Notes: generated by a model from the sequence alone, not told the origin. Positions 1-7,835 are shown, numbered from the stretch's first letter. The stretch: DNA of 13,103 nucleotides from Cyclobacteriaceae bacterium (GCA_025455225.1 JALOMY010000158.1:1-13103); one strand, 5' to 3'. Numbers and translations are program-made.

Positions 1-249
1 TTTGTGTTTTTCAATCATAGCCGGTGCAAATTCTTCCAGGTATTTCACAACCTGATCGAGAGATTCTGCAAAGTACTGAATGCTGTACGAAACGGTGCCA
101 TCTTCGTTATCGTGCAACACCTTGTACATTTTATTGTCAACAAACATACCGGAAGAAAGAACATCGGGAATGTGTTCTGTTTTCATCCAGGTTACCCACT
201 CCAGTTCAACCTCTTTGTCGATGCCGACTGTTACGTTGTAGAGATACAT
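1..249 (-). CDS. DUF4286 family protein (N-terminal part, runs off window)
   Basis: Partial gene: the ATG is at 249-247 and 83 codons are present before the window edge, so the C-terminus is missing. The protein begins MYLYNVTVGIDKEVELEW and continues with a WMKTEHIPDVL stretch and a SYSIQYFAESLDQV segment. These match my memory of DUF4286, a small (about 100 residue) soluble Bacteroidota family of unknown biochemical role with a ferredoxin-like alpha/beta pattern. No signal peptide or membrane segment is visible. It lies 107 bp downstream of the histidinol-phosphatase gene on the same strand. That gap is A/T rich and I see no convincing terminator or promoter in it, so co-transcription is possible but unproven. 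Family assignment rests on recognition of the sequence pattern; function is unknown. Confidence 0.75.
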   Translation of the reverse strand, partial: MYLYNVTVGIDKEVELEWVTWMKTEHIPDVLSSGMFVDNKMYKVLHDNEDGTVSYSIQYFAESLDQVVKYLEEFAPAMIEKHK

Positions 250-356
250 TATGCAAGGTAGTGAATGCTTAAGTTCGTTATAGACGAATTCAGTTATTTT
301 ATTAATTCGAAAATCAATTTTCTTGAATGAGCTGTAAGCTTGTTGCTATAAGTAAT

Positions 357-1214
357 CTACGGGTTTAGTAAGCGCTCGTTGATATGATTAATGGGCTGGC
401 TCTTCCATTGCCCGTCAGTAAGCGTCATAATTTCAGTGAATCCTATCTTTTGTAATAGTTGAAGTGTTTCAGTAAATCCCCTGATCAACTGATCCGGATG
501 ATGGGCATCAGAATTTAATACAATTGGGATTTTCTTTTTATAAATGTATTCCAAAGCCCAATACCCGGGATAGGGTTCTTTTGTTTTCCCTTGATAAGTG
601 CCTCGGGTATTTACCTCTATGATTGTGTTATGCTGGGCGATTAAATCAAGGGTCTTTCGCAGTTCATGTTGATACCAGGAATCATGCTCATCAAAAAGTG
701 AATTACCAAAATTCTGGATTTTGATTTTGTCAAGGTGTCCTATTATGTCCGGTGTATCTGATTTTACCATCTCTCGGGTTATTTCATAATACCGGGTAAC
801 AGCCTCTTTAATGTTTCCAGAGAAAATGATTTTCAAACCCTCGAGGAACACAGAATGACTGCCATCAATTTCCCAGTGTTTGCCTGATTGGAATTGTTCA
901 ACAAAATGAATTGATCCAATTGTATAATCCAGTTTATGCTTGAATTGTGCAGGTCCGGTGATTTGAGGTATAAAATCAACTTCCAGCCCTTTGTAAATTT
1001 CCATGGAGTGGAATCTTCCTTTCATAACTTCTATTTCATCCAAATAGGAATCGAGTTGATCCGAATTCATACACCAATCACATGGAAAAGGCAGGGGTGC
1101 GTGTGAAGAAATACCGAGGGTTGTCAATTTCAATTCGACCGCTTTAATGACAATAGACTGAATATCGCTTTTGCCGTCACAATAATGGGTATGTGTATGA
1201 TAGTTAGAGAACAT
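357..1214 (-). CDS. hisK: Histidinol-phosphatase, PHP family (HisK/HisJ type)
   Basis: A 285-residue cytoplasmic metal-dependent phosphatase of the polymerase-and-histidinol-phosphatase (PHP) superfamily. It is predicted to remove phosphate from L-histidinol phosphate in histidine biosynthesis. The PHP metal-ligand motifs occur in order: HTHTH with D13 (residues 6-13), SHAP (H38), GLEVD (E78), GSIH (H103), GHLDK (H160), EVNTRG (200-205) and NSDAHHP (D235, H237). The length is typical of bacterial HisK. The ATG at 1214-1212 gives the first metal motif at residue 6, as expected, so a longer start is unlikely. The gene stands alone rather than in a his operon, so the substrate could be another phosphomonoester; PHP phosphatases are often annotated by fold only. 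It is divergent from the exported phosphatase gene at 1322 across a 107-bp A/T-rich gap that must hold both promoters. Confidence 0.85.
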   Translation of the reverse strand: MFSNYHTHTHYCDGKSDIQSIVIKAVELKLTTLGISSHAPLPFPCDWCMNSDQLDSYLDEIEVMKGRFHSMEIYKGLEVDFIPQITGPAQFKHKLDYTIGSIHFVEQFQSGKHWEIDGSHSVFLEGLKIIFSGNIKEAVTRYYEITREMVKSDTPDIIGHLDKIKIQNFGNSLFDEHDSWYQHELRKTLDLIAQHNTIIEVNTRGTYQGKTKEPYPGYWALEYIYKKKIPIVLNSDAHHPDQLIRGFTETLQLLQKIGFTEIMTLTDGQWKSQPINHINERLLNP

Positions 1215-1321
1215 AGTATCTGAAGACTCAATTATTTAATTTGTTGGTGATTTTTATTAAAAAATAACTTAATCATCGCATAAAAGTTACAACCTTTTAG
1301 AGTTGTTAGTAACTTACTGAA

Positions 1322-2422
1322 ATGAAAGGTATATATCTTATTTTAATCTCTGTCCTGCTTTTTCTGCTTCCCGAGATTTCATTATGTCAAAATGCCAAAA
1401 CAGAAAATCTTTTCATTATCACACTTGATGGCTTTCGTTGGCAGGAACTATACAGGGGAGCGGATTCAACGCTTTTGATGACTAAGGAGTATACTCCGAA
1501 TCCGGAGGAACTTAAACAGAAGTATTGGGCGAACACTGCAGAACAACGAAGAAAATTATTGCTTCCTTTTTTTTGGAGTGAACTCGTATTAAAAGGTCAG
1601 CTTTACGGTAACCGCATATATGGCAATAAGGTGAATTGCTCTAATCAGATGTGGTTCTCCTATCCAGGGTATAATGAAATACTAAGCGGTTATGCTGATG
1701 ATGATCGTATAACCAGTAACGACAAAATCAATAACCCTAATATTACGGTACTTGAATTTTTGAATCAGAAACCGAATTTCAAAGGTAAAATAGCTGCCTT
1801 TGGTTCATGGGATGTATTCCCCTTTATAATCAACCGGGATCGTAGCGGCTTGCCGGTAAATGCCGGGTTCGAAGTGGCTTCTGGAAGTAAACTTTCAGAG
1901 CGAGAGAAGTTTTTAAATGAGTTACAAAGCCAGGTACCCAGTCCATGGAGTAGTGTTCGGCTGGATGCCTTTACACATCATTACGCGATGGAATATGTTA
2001 AAAAGTATAAGCCAAGGATAGTTTATATTGCGTATGGTGAAACAGACGATTTTGCTCATGAAGGTCATTATGATGCATACTTAAAATCAGCACACCAGAC
2101 GGATCAATTCATTGCATCGATTTGGAAATATATCCAGTCCACACCGCAGTACAAGGATAAAACCACTTTATTGATTACCACCGATCATGGCCGGGGAACA
2201 GTTCCGATTGATACATGGAGAAGTCATGGAAGAGATATTCCTGGAGCGGATGAGATTTGGTATGCTGTTATCGGTCCGGATACAGAACCGAAGGGAGAGA
2301 TGAAAGTACAGGCTCAGTATTATCAAAATCAGTTGGCAAAGACAGCAGCTGCCTTTCTTCAAATTGACTTTACGAATGAGGGAGCAGGGGCACTTGTACA
2401 AAGTATGATGAAAACTCAATAG
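1322..2422 (+). CDS. Exported alkaline-phosphatase-superfamily hydrolase
   Basis: A 366-residue protein with an N-terminal signal peptide (residues 1 to about 22: charged start, long hydrophobic core, then SLCQNAK). It should act in the periplasm or outside the inner membrane. The body has the alkaline phosphatase/phosphodiesterase superfamily layout. There is a metal-binding LDG (D36), and the nucleophile region FSYPGYNEILSGY (residues 112-124) has S113 where nucleotide pyrophosphatase/phosphodiesterases carry Thr. ETDDFAHEGH supplies D242/D243 and H246, TTDHGRG supplies D288 and H289, and a downstream SHG supplies H302. The set of two-metal ligands appears complete, so I expect an active hydrolase. 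Relatives in Bacteroidota are often labelled phosphoglyceromutase or sulfatase by transfer; the substrate cannot be read from the sequence. The stop lies 33 bp from the converging lysine-ketoglutarate reductase-like gene. Confidence 0.8.
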   Translation: MKGIYLILISVLLFLLPEISLCQNAKTENLFIITLDGFRWQELYRGADSTLLMTKEYTPNPEELKQKYWANTAEQRRKLLLPFFWSELVLKGQLYGNRIYGNKVNCSNQMWFSYPGYNEILSGYADDDRITSNDKINNPNITVLEFLNQKPNFKGKIAAFGSWDVFPFIINRDRSGLPVNAGFEVASGSKLSEREKFLNELQSQVPSPWSSVRLDAFTHHYAMEYVKKYKPRIVYIAYGETDDFAHEGHYDAYLKSAHQTDQFIASIWKYIQSTPQYKDKTTLLITTDHGRGTVPIDTWRSHGRDIPGADEIWYAVIGPDTEPKGEMKVQAQYYQNQLAKTAAAFLQIDFTNEGAGALVQSMMKTQ

Positions 2423-2455
2423 GGTTGTTCCTGAATGAATGGATAATCTGCAGAT

Positions 2456-3667
2456 CTAATCAGAAACATAGTCTTCCAGGTATTGATAGGTTTCTGTAAG
2501 GTGGCCATCCCGAGCGATGGTGGCGCGCTTGATTATGCCATCCGTATCTTTTCCAAAAAGTATGGGAAGAATTTTATCTATTAAGTCTCTTCCAAATTCT
2601 TCAGAAGCGCTTCTGGGAAGTTCGCAGGGCAAGTTATCAACGGCCATTACGGTTACATATTTAGGATTGCTGATCGGGGCTTCAACCGAATCATTTTCAG
2701 GATTGTAGTCGTAAAGAGGTTCTGGTATGGAGCTCGCCCTTTTCGTACTGGGTATGGATCCTTCGATATCACACGTGATGTCTGCAATGATTTTGATTTT
2801 AAAATCCGGTGACAGCATATCTTCGCGGGTGAACAGTACAGGTGCTTTAGGATTCCAGAACGCTCCGGCCATCAGCACATCAGCCACTTTGGTAAAGGAA
2901 AGAAATGTTGAATCGTAGCGTTCGGGATGATGATGGAATTCATCCCGGTTAAAGTGCCCGCCATCTCTCCGTACATGATAATCGGCACTGCTTAATTGCA
3001 CATATACCGGTTCATTAAAAGACTTGGTGAGAAAGTCGTAGACACCCACCTTACGGATTCCGGCAGTGTCCAGGGTCTCCATGGCTCCTTTACCAACCCG
3101 ACCACCTCCGGTGAGAATGATTTTTACAGGCGGCAACTTGACATTGCGCAGCTCCAGTTTTAAATCATTTACATCAAAATGTTCGTAAGCCCTGCGAAGA
3201 GAATAACCGCCAAATCGCTGGGCATAGGTCCATAAACCATTGTAGGCTCCCACAATTCCGGCAAACCGACCAAATGCCACAAGCCGGTTTCCTAATCGAT
3301 CCTTTAAAGTTTCATAGTCAATCAGGCGGATCTTTTTATCGAGTATTTCCTGGAGCAGTTTTTTATTTCGTGGTTGTTTTTTAATAGTATGTGAAAAAAA
3401 CAAGTACGTCTTGCCTGCAATCAGATTCTGAACAGGTACTTCTTTGATTCCCATTAGAATATCGCATTGGCTGATGTCATCCGTAACTTCAATGCCATAT
3501 TCCCGGTACTCATCATCTTTAAAGGCTCTTACTTCGCTACGCTGGCAAATAACCTTAACATTTGGAAAACGCTGACCGATTTCTTCGGTTTGCATGGGGG
3601 TGAACGGAACACGTTTATCCGGTGGAATTTTACCCTCCCGAATTATGCCAAGCTTGATGGATTTCAT
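2456..3667 (-). CDS. Saccharopine-forming dehydrogenase / lysine-ketoglutarate reductase-like oxidoreductase
   Basis: A 403-residue NAD(P)-dependent enzyme of the AlaDH/PNT-saccharopine dehydrogenase superfamily. I chose the ATG at 3667-3665; an upstream in-frame TTG at 3676 adds only three residues and is less likely. The N-terminal domain has the family signature IIREGKIPPDKRVPFTP (residues 8-24) and the likely catalytic pair K75 (GIKEVP) and H93 (FSHT). A Rossmann segment, ILTGGGRVGKGAMETLD, spans residues 184-200. The C-terminal half carries DITCDIEGSI (296-305) and DNLPCELP (344-351). As I recall them, these resemble the lysine-ketoglutarate reductase domain of the eukaryotic LKR/SDH fusion more than alanine dehydrogenase. 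The predicted reaction is condensation of L-lysine with 2-oxoglutarate to saccharopine, or the reverse. No saccharopine-splitting partner gene is in the window. The gene diverges from the methyltransferase at 3721 with 53 bp between them. Confidence 0.75.
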   Translation of the reverse strand: MKSIKLGIIREGKIPPDKRVPFTPMQTEEIGQRFPNVKVICQRSEVRAFKDDEYREYGIEVTDDISQCDILMGIKEVPVQNLIAGKTYLFFSHTIKKQPRNKKLLQEILDKKIRLIDYETLKDRLGNRLVAFGRFAGIVGAYNGLWTYAQRFGGYSLRRAYEHFDVNDLKLELRNVKLPPVKIILTGGGRVGKGAMETLDTAGIRKVGVYDFLTKSFNEPVYVQLSSADYHVRRDGGHFNRDEFHHHPERYDSTFLSFTKVADVLMAGAFWNPKAPVLFTREDMLSPDFKIKIIADITCDIEGSIPSTKRASSIPEPLYDYNPENDSVEAPISNPKYVTVMAVDNLPCELPRSASEEFGRDLIDKILPILFGKDTDGIIKRATIARDGHLTETYQYLEDYVSD

Positions 3668-3720
3668 GTACAACAAGTAGAAACCTAAAGGTAATCACCA
3701 TTTTCAATTAACTTTCAGCA

Positions 3721-4302
3721 ATGCGGCAATACATTTTGTTGGTTATCGGATGGGCTATTTACTTTACGCTTCACAGTGTGCTGGCTGAATCCAGCGTGAA
3801 GCTATTCGTTAAGCGGATAATGCCTGCGGGTTTTAAATATTACCGTTTGGTGTATACGATAGTATCCACAGTCGGACTTTTGGTACTGCTGATCATGAAC
3901 GCCAGCATCGAATCGGATTACCTGATTGAACCCAGTGTGTGGACCCGGTATTTTAGTTTAATGCTTGCAACTATTGGCATATTCATTTTAAAAGCGGCCT
4001 TCCGACAATATAGCCTGGGAGGTTTTATGGGACTTAAGGATGATGAACGTGATGGGTTTAAAGCGGGAGGAATTTTACAGCATATCCGTCATCCACTTTA
4101 TACAGCCACTGTATTGATAGCTTTAGGTTTTTGGCTGTTCATTCCCAATGTTACAACGCTGGTTTCAGTGTTATGTATATTCATCTACCTGGCTGTAGGT
4201 ATTCCGTTAGAAGAAAGCCGGTTGATTAAGAAATACGGTGAGCAATACCGGGAATACCGAAAGAAAGTACCGGCATTGATTCCACGGTTACGAAAAGGCT
4301 AA
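3721..4302 (+). CDS. Isoprenylcysteine methyltransferase-like integral membrane protein
   Basis: A 193-residue inner-membrane protein with about five hydrophobic segments (around residues 3-22, 43-60, 77-93, 128-142 and 144-163). The C-terminal half has the signature of the ICMT/phospholipid-methyltransferase-like (PEMT/NnrU-related) superfamily. This consists of GILQHIRHPLYTATVL (117-132, with H121, R123, H124 and P125) followed by the EESRLIKKYGEQYREYRKKV block (164-183), where S-adenosylmethionine binding is expected. The substrate is unknown: bacterial members methylate lipids or small thiol/carboxyl compounds, and many are uncharacterised. A TAACTTTC at 3709-3716 is one base off the Bacteroidota -7 box, too close to the ATG to be convincing. 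The stop codon overlaps the stop of the converging 74-residue gene by 3 bp (4300-4302 against 4299-4301). Membrane location is secure; the enzymatic call is by motif. Confidence 0.75.
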   Translation: MRQYILLVIGWAIYFTLHSVLAESSVKLFVKRIMPAGFKYYRLVYTIVSTVGLLVLLIMNASIESDYLIEPSVWTRYFSLMLATIGIFILKAAFRQYSLGGFMGLKDDERDGFKAGGILQHIRHPLYTATVLIALGFWLFIPNVTTLVSVLCIFIYLAVGIPLEESRLIKKYGEQYREYRKKVPALIPRLRKG

Positions 4303-4523
4303 CGTTTCTTTTTCTTTCCTTTTTTGAGCTCTTCATAGTCATCGCGCTCAGCCAGTTTCTTATCCTCCACATTCTTATCCAGGAATTCGTTGAGCTTCTC
4401 AATGTTCATGTTTGACTTCAGTTCACCAAACTGATCAATGGAAATTTCAAATCCCTGCAGGTCTTTATGAACCCGGGGTTTTTTGGGTTCCGCTTTTTTC
4501 ACCGGTTTGGATTTTTTGCTCAT
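4299..4523 (-). CDS. Small lysine-rich hypothetical protein coupled to gltX
   Basis: A 74-residue protein I cannot assign to a named family. The first 20 residues are rich in Lys and Pro (MSKKSKPVKKAEPKKPRVHK). The middle (residues 21-66) is a more ordinary sequence with alternating hydrophobic and acidic residues (FEISIDQFGEL, then LNEFLDKNVEDKKL). The end is another basic run (KKGKKKKR). No membrane segment or cysteine is visible. The basic tails suggest nucleic-acid or ribosome contact, but that is inference. It starts 2 bp after the gltX stop, and a perfect AGGAGG site inside the last gltX codons sits 6 bp before its ATG, which strongly supports real translation and coupling to gltX. It ends overlapping the converging membrane methyltransferase gene. 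Confidence 0.7.
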   Translation of the reverse strand: MSKKSKPVKKAEPKKPRVHKDLQGFEISIDQFGELKSNMNIEKLNEFLDKNVEDKKLAERDDYEELKKGKKKKR

Positions 4524-4525
4524 GG

Positions 4526-6061
4526 CTATCCTCCTTTAATTTTAATGTTTTCAAGTGCATACGATATTCGGTTCATTACTTCAGCTTTTCCAATAATTTC
4601 CATGATCATCATCAGGTCGGGCCCGCCCCCTACACCTGTTATGGAAAGACGAAGTGCTTGCAGAATTTTACCGATTCCGATTCCAAGCTGCGAAGTCACC
4701 TGTTCAAGTATCGCTTTCGCCACCGTTGAATCAAATTGTGAAGATTGCTCAATAGCTTCCCGGTAAGCGGTCAGTACTTTTATTGCATCAGCATTCCATT
4801 TCTTAGTTGCTACACTTTCTTCGAATTGAATGGGTGCACGAAAGAAATATATACCATGTTCCCACAGGTGCTGAGGGAAGCTGATGCGTTCTTTCATTAT
4901 GGAACATATCTTGACTGCTTTATCATGCGAACATGAAATTCCTTCCTTTTGAAGGGAGGCCAGGAGAAATTCAGCAAGTTCAGCGTCCGATTTTGATCGA
5001 AGGTATTGTTCGTTAAACCACTGCGCTTTATGGATATCAAACTTAGCGCCTGATTTACTGATCCGTTCCAGGCTGAATAATTTGATAAGTTCTTCCATTG
5101 TAAAGATTTCCTGGTCGGTGCCCGGATTCCAGCCGAGTAAAACCAGGAAGTTCAATAATGCTTCGGGCAGATAACCGGATTCCCGGAAACCTTTGGATGA
5201 TTCCCCGGTTTTTGGATCGGTCCAGTTCAACGGAAAAATCGGGAAGCCCATCCGGTCAGCATCGCGTTTACTGAGTTTCCCGTTGCCATCGGGTTTTAAC
5301 AGCAGCGGAAGATGGGCAAACTGTGGCATATCCTGCTCCCATCCGAAACTTCTGTAAAGCAAAACATGCAACGGGGCAGAAGGGAGCCATTCTTCACCTC
5401 GGATCACATGCGAGATTTTCATGAGGTAATCGTCCACCACATTGGCAAGATGATAGGTTGGCATACCATCCGATTTCATCAAAACTTTATCATCAAGCTG
5501 GGAGGAATGTACAACCACCTCTCCCCGGATCAGGTCGTTCAGGTGAACCTCTTCATTGTCGGGAATCTTAAAACGGATGACATAGGGTGTTCCGGAATCG
5601 ATTAATTTATTGACTTCATCTGGTGGCAGGGTAAGCGAATTACGCATTTGCATTCGGGTGGCTGAACTGTATTGCTGCTGGTCAGACCCTGCCGATTTTT
5701 GCTGTTCACGCATGCGTTCCAATTCTCCTTCCGTATCGAAAGCATAGTAGGCATGTCCTGTATCGAGAAGTTGTTGGGCATATTGCTTATAGAGCGGCTT
5801 TCGTTCCGACTGCCGGTAAGGCGCGTAGGGTCCACCTTCCACAACACCCTCATCAATTTTGATTCCTGCCCATGCCAACGATTGAATAATGTAATCTTCA
5901 GCACCCGGTACATAACGATTTTGATCAGTATCCTCAATACGTAAAATCATTTTGCCCTTTTGCTGACGGGCCAGTAAAAAATTATACAAGGCTGTTCTTA
6001 CACCACCTATGTGTAAAGCCCCCGTAGGACTGGGCGCAAACCGTACACGAACTTCTTTCAT
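4526..6061 (-). CDS. gltX: Glutamyl-tRNA synthetase
   Basis: A 511-residue class I aminoacyl-tRNA synthetase that attaches glutamate to tRNA-Glu in the cytoplasm. The HIGH-type motif is FAPSPTGALHIGGVRTALYN (residues 8-27, HIGG at 17-20). IEDTD follows at 42-46, and the KMSKS-type motif is KLSKR at 262-266, followed by the usual alpha-helical anticodon-binding domain to the C-terminus. Length and motif spacing match bacterial GluRS. The ATG at 6061-6059 places the first strand of the Rossmann fold immediately at the N-terminus, which is standard. It is divergent from glnS with 56 bp between the start codons. A TAACTTTA on the minus strand at 6073-6066 resembles the Bacteroidota -7 promoter box with one mismatch, but lies very near the start. 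The 3' end carries the ribosome-binding site of the next small gene. It cannot be judged from sequence alone whether the enzyme also charges tRNA-Gln. Confidence 0.96.
   Translation of the reverse strand: MKEVRVRFAPSPTGALHIGGVRTALYNFLLARQQKGKMILRIEDTDQNRYVPGAEDYIIQSLAWAGIKIDEGVVEGGPYAPYRQSERKPLYKQYAQQLLDTGHAYYAFDTEGELERMREQQKSAGSDQQQYSSATRMQMRNSLTLPPDEVNKLIDSGTPYVIRFKIPDNEEVHLNDLIRGEVVVHSSQLDDKVLMKSDGMPTYHLANVVDDYLMKISHVIRGEEWLPSAPLHVLLYRSFGWEQDMPQFAHLPLLLKPDGNGKLSKRDADRMGFPIFPLNWTDPKTGESSKGFRESGYLPEALLNFLVLLGWNPGTDQEIFTMEELIKLFSLERISKSGAKFDIHKAQWFNEQYLRSKSDAELAEFLLASLQKEGISCSHDKAVKICSIMKERISFPQHLWEHGIYFFRAPIQFEESVATKKWNADAIKVLTAYREAIEQSSQFDSTVAKAILEQVTSQLGIGIGKILQALRLSITGVGGGPDLMMIMEIIGKAEVMNRISYALENIKIKGG
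4530..4535 (-). promoter_or_regulatory. Shine-Dalgarno site AGGAGG for the 74-residue gene
   Basis: On the minus strand the sequence reads AAAGGAGGATAGCCATG, with AGGAGG at 4535-4530 and a 6-nt spacer to the ATG at 4523. The same bases encode the final Lys-Gly-Gly of GltX. Genes elsewhere in this window lack such a site, as is usual in Bacteroidota, so this one stands out. It supports the chosen start and suggests separate, possibly strong, translation of the small downstream gene. Confidence 0.7.
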
Positions 6062-6088
6062 GGCGTAAAGTTAATTGTTCCATTAGAT

Positions 6089-6096
6089 TATCTTTG
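6089..6096 (+). promoter_or_regulatory. Candidate -7 promoter element upstream of glnS
   Basis: TATCTTTG matches the Bacteroidota primary sigma -7 consensus TAnnTTTG exactly and ends 21 bp before the glnS ATG, in the short divergent gap shared with gltX. I see no good -33 TTG at the expected 19-21 bp distance; the nearest TTG (6075-6077) is too close. The call therefore rests on the -7 box and its position only. Confidence 0.4.
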
Positions 6097-6117
6097 CACG
6101 TTTTAGAGCCAACCACC

Positions 6118-7835
6118 ATGAGTGAGGAAAAGAGTTTAAATTTTATCGAAGAGATTATAGAAAACGACTTAAAGTCGGGCAAGCACAGTACCATCATCAC
6201 GCGCTTTCCTCCGGAGCCGAACGGCTACCTGCATATTGGCCATGCAAAAAGCATTTGCCTGAACTTTGGCCTGGCGATCAAATATGGAGGATATACCAAC
6301 CTTCGCTTTGATGATACCAATCCGGTAACGGAAGAAACGGAGTATGTAGAAAGCATTAAACCAACCTTCGCTTTGATGATACCAATCCGGTAACGGAAGA
6401 AACGGAGTATGTAGAAAGCATTAAGCATGATATACAGTGGTTAGGATTTGCATGGAAGAATGAACTCTATGCTTCCGATTACTTTGAAGAATTGTATGGA
6501 TTTGCTGTTAAACTGATCAAAAAAGGATTGGCTTATGTTGACGACAGTACCAGTGAAGAAATTGCCAAACAAAAAGGTACCCCCACCCAGCCAGGTATAA
6601 ATAGCCCATATCGGGAGCGAAGCATGGACGAAAATCTGAAGTTGTTTTCAGAAATGCGGGCAGGAAACTATAAAGATGGAGAGAAGGTGCTTCGGGCCAA
6701 GATTGACATGGCACATCCCAATATGCACATGCGCGACCCGATCATCTACCGCATCAAGCATGCCCATCATCATCGAACCGGGGATGCCTGGTGTATTTAT
6801 CCGATGTATGATTTTGCCCATGGCCAGAGTGATGCCATAGAAAAAGTAACACACAGCATTTGTACGCTGGAGTTTGTCCCTCATCGTGCCTTGTATGATT
6901 GGTTGATTGAGCAACTTGAAATTTACCCATCGCGTCAGTATGAATTTGCCCGGTTGAATATGACCTATACGGTGATGAGCAAGCGTAAACTTCTGCAGCT
7001 TGTTAATGAAGGTCACGTACAAGGCTGGGATGATCCCCGAATGCCCACATTGAGCGGAATGCGGAGAAGGGGATATTCACCGGAAAGCATCCGGGATTTC
7101 TGCGATCGGATTGGTATTGCTAAACGCGATAATCTGATTGATGTTGGTTTGCTTGAATTTTGTGTGCGTGAGCATCTTAATAAAGTTGCGCTGCGAAAAA
7201 TGGTGGTGTTTGATCCGGTGAAAGTAGTGATTACCAACTACCCGGAAGGAAAAGTGGAAATGGTTGAAACAGAGAATAATCCGGAGGATGATTCAGCAGG
7301 AAAACGGGAAATGCCTTTCTGCCGTGAAATTTACATTGAACGCGAAGATTTCATGGAAAGCCCTCCTAAAAAATATTTCCGGTTGGCGCCCGGTCAAATG
7401 GTGCGTCTTAAAAGTGCATACATAATTAAGTGTGATGGAATCGTAAAAGGTGAAGCCGGCCACATTGCCGAATTGCATTGCTCCTATATCCCGGAAAGCC
7501 GAAGTGGTTCAGATACTTCAGGCATTAATGTAAAAGGCACTTTGCATTGGGTGAGTGCGCAACACGCTGTTCCCGTTGAAGTGCGGCTGTACGACCGACT
7601 GTTCAAGGTAGAGGATGTTGCCGATGCTGAAGGCGATTTCAAAGACTACCTCAACCCGGATTCATTGCAGGTGTTGCCGAATGTATATGCTGAACCTTCA
7701 CTTAAGAAAGCTGCTTCAACCGAGCGCTTTCAGTTTTTACGCAAAGGATACTTCATTCTCGATCCTGACACAACATCCGGCAAGCTTGTGTTTAACCGCA
7801 CAGTTACCTTGCGCGATACGTGGGCAAAGCAGTGA
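6118..7835 (+). pseudogene. glnS: Glutaminyl-tRNA synthetase, frameshifted by a 65-bp tandem duplication
   Basis: GlnRS charges tRNA-Gln with glutamine. From the ATG at 6118, translation gives 81 correct residues containing the class I motif PPEPNGYLHIGHAKS (31-45). It then reads ten foreign residues and stops at TAA 6391-6393 (91 residues in all). The remainder, GlnRS-like to the TGA at 7833-7835, lies in the frame that opens right after a stop at 6357-6359. Cause: 65 bp exactly duplicated (6295-6359 and 6360-6424). Deleting one copy restores a continuous 550-residue protein, close to the roughly 550 of bacterial GlnRS. It would carry VMSKR (restored residues 264-268) and a C-terminal beta-barrel anticodon-binding region from about residue 335. 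No other stop or indel interrupts the gene, so the lesion is either very recent or artefactual. The start follows the TATCTTTG promoter box; a TTG at 6094 lies inside that box and is unlikely to be used. Confidence 0.9.
6295..6424 (+). repeat. Exact 65-bp tandem duplication inside glnS
   Basis: Bases 6295-6359 and 6360-6424 are identical, head to tail with no spacer. The match ends at 6425 (G, where the first copy is followed by A at 6360) and on the left at 6294 (T against A at 6359). The unit encodes the TNLRFDDTNPVTEETEYVESI region. Because 65 is not a multiple of three, the second copy is read out of frame. Complete identity between the copies implies recent origin or an artefact of joining overlapping reads or contigs. 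Confidence 0.97.

Noticed and set aside
2446..2455. Perfect 10-bp palindrome ATCTGCAGAT in the gap before the lysine-ketoglutarate reductase-like stop codon
   Set aside because: It is short, single-copy and sits between two convergent stop codons, so an operator role is unlikely.
4412..4766. Plus-strand open frames opposite gltX and the small basic gene, and similar antisense frames opposite glmS
   Set aside because: They are shadows of well-supported genes on the other strand, with no recognisable domains.
6350..6400. Programmed ribosomal frameshift in glnS
   Set aside because: No X XXY YYZ heptamer is in the correct phase at the junction, and the exact duplication explains the frame change fully. 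A frameshifted product would also carry a 22-residue repeat in the catalytic domain.
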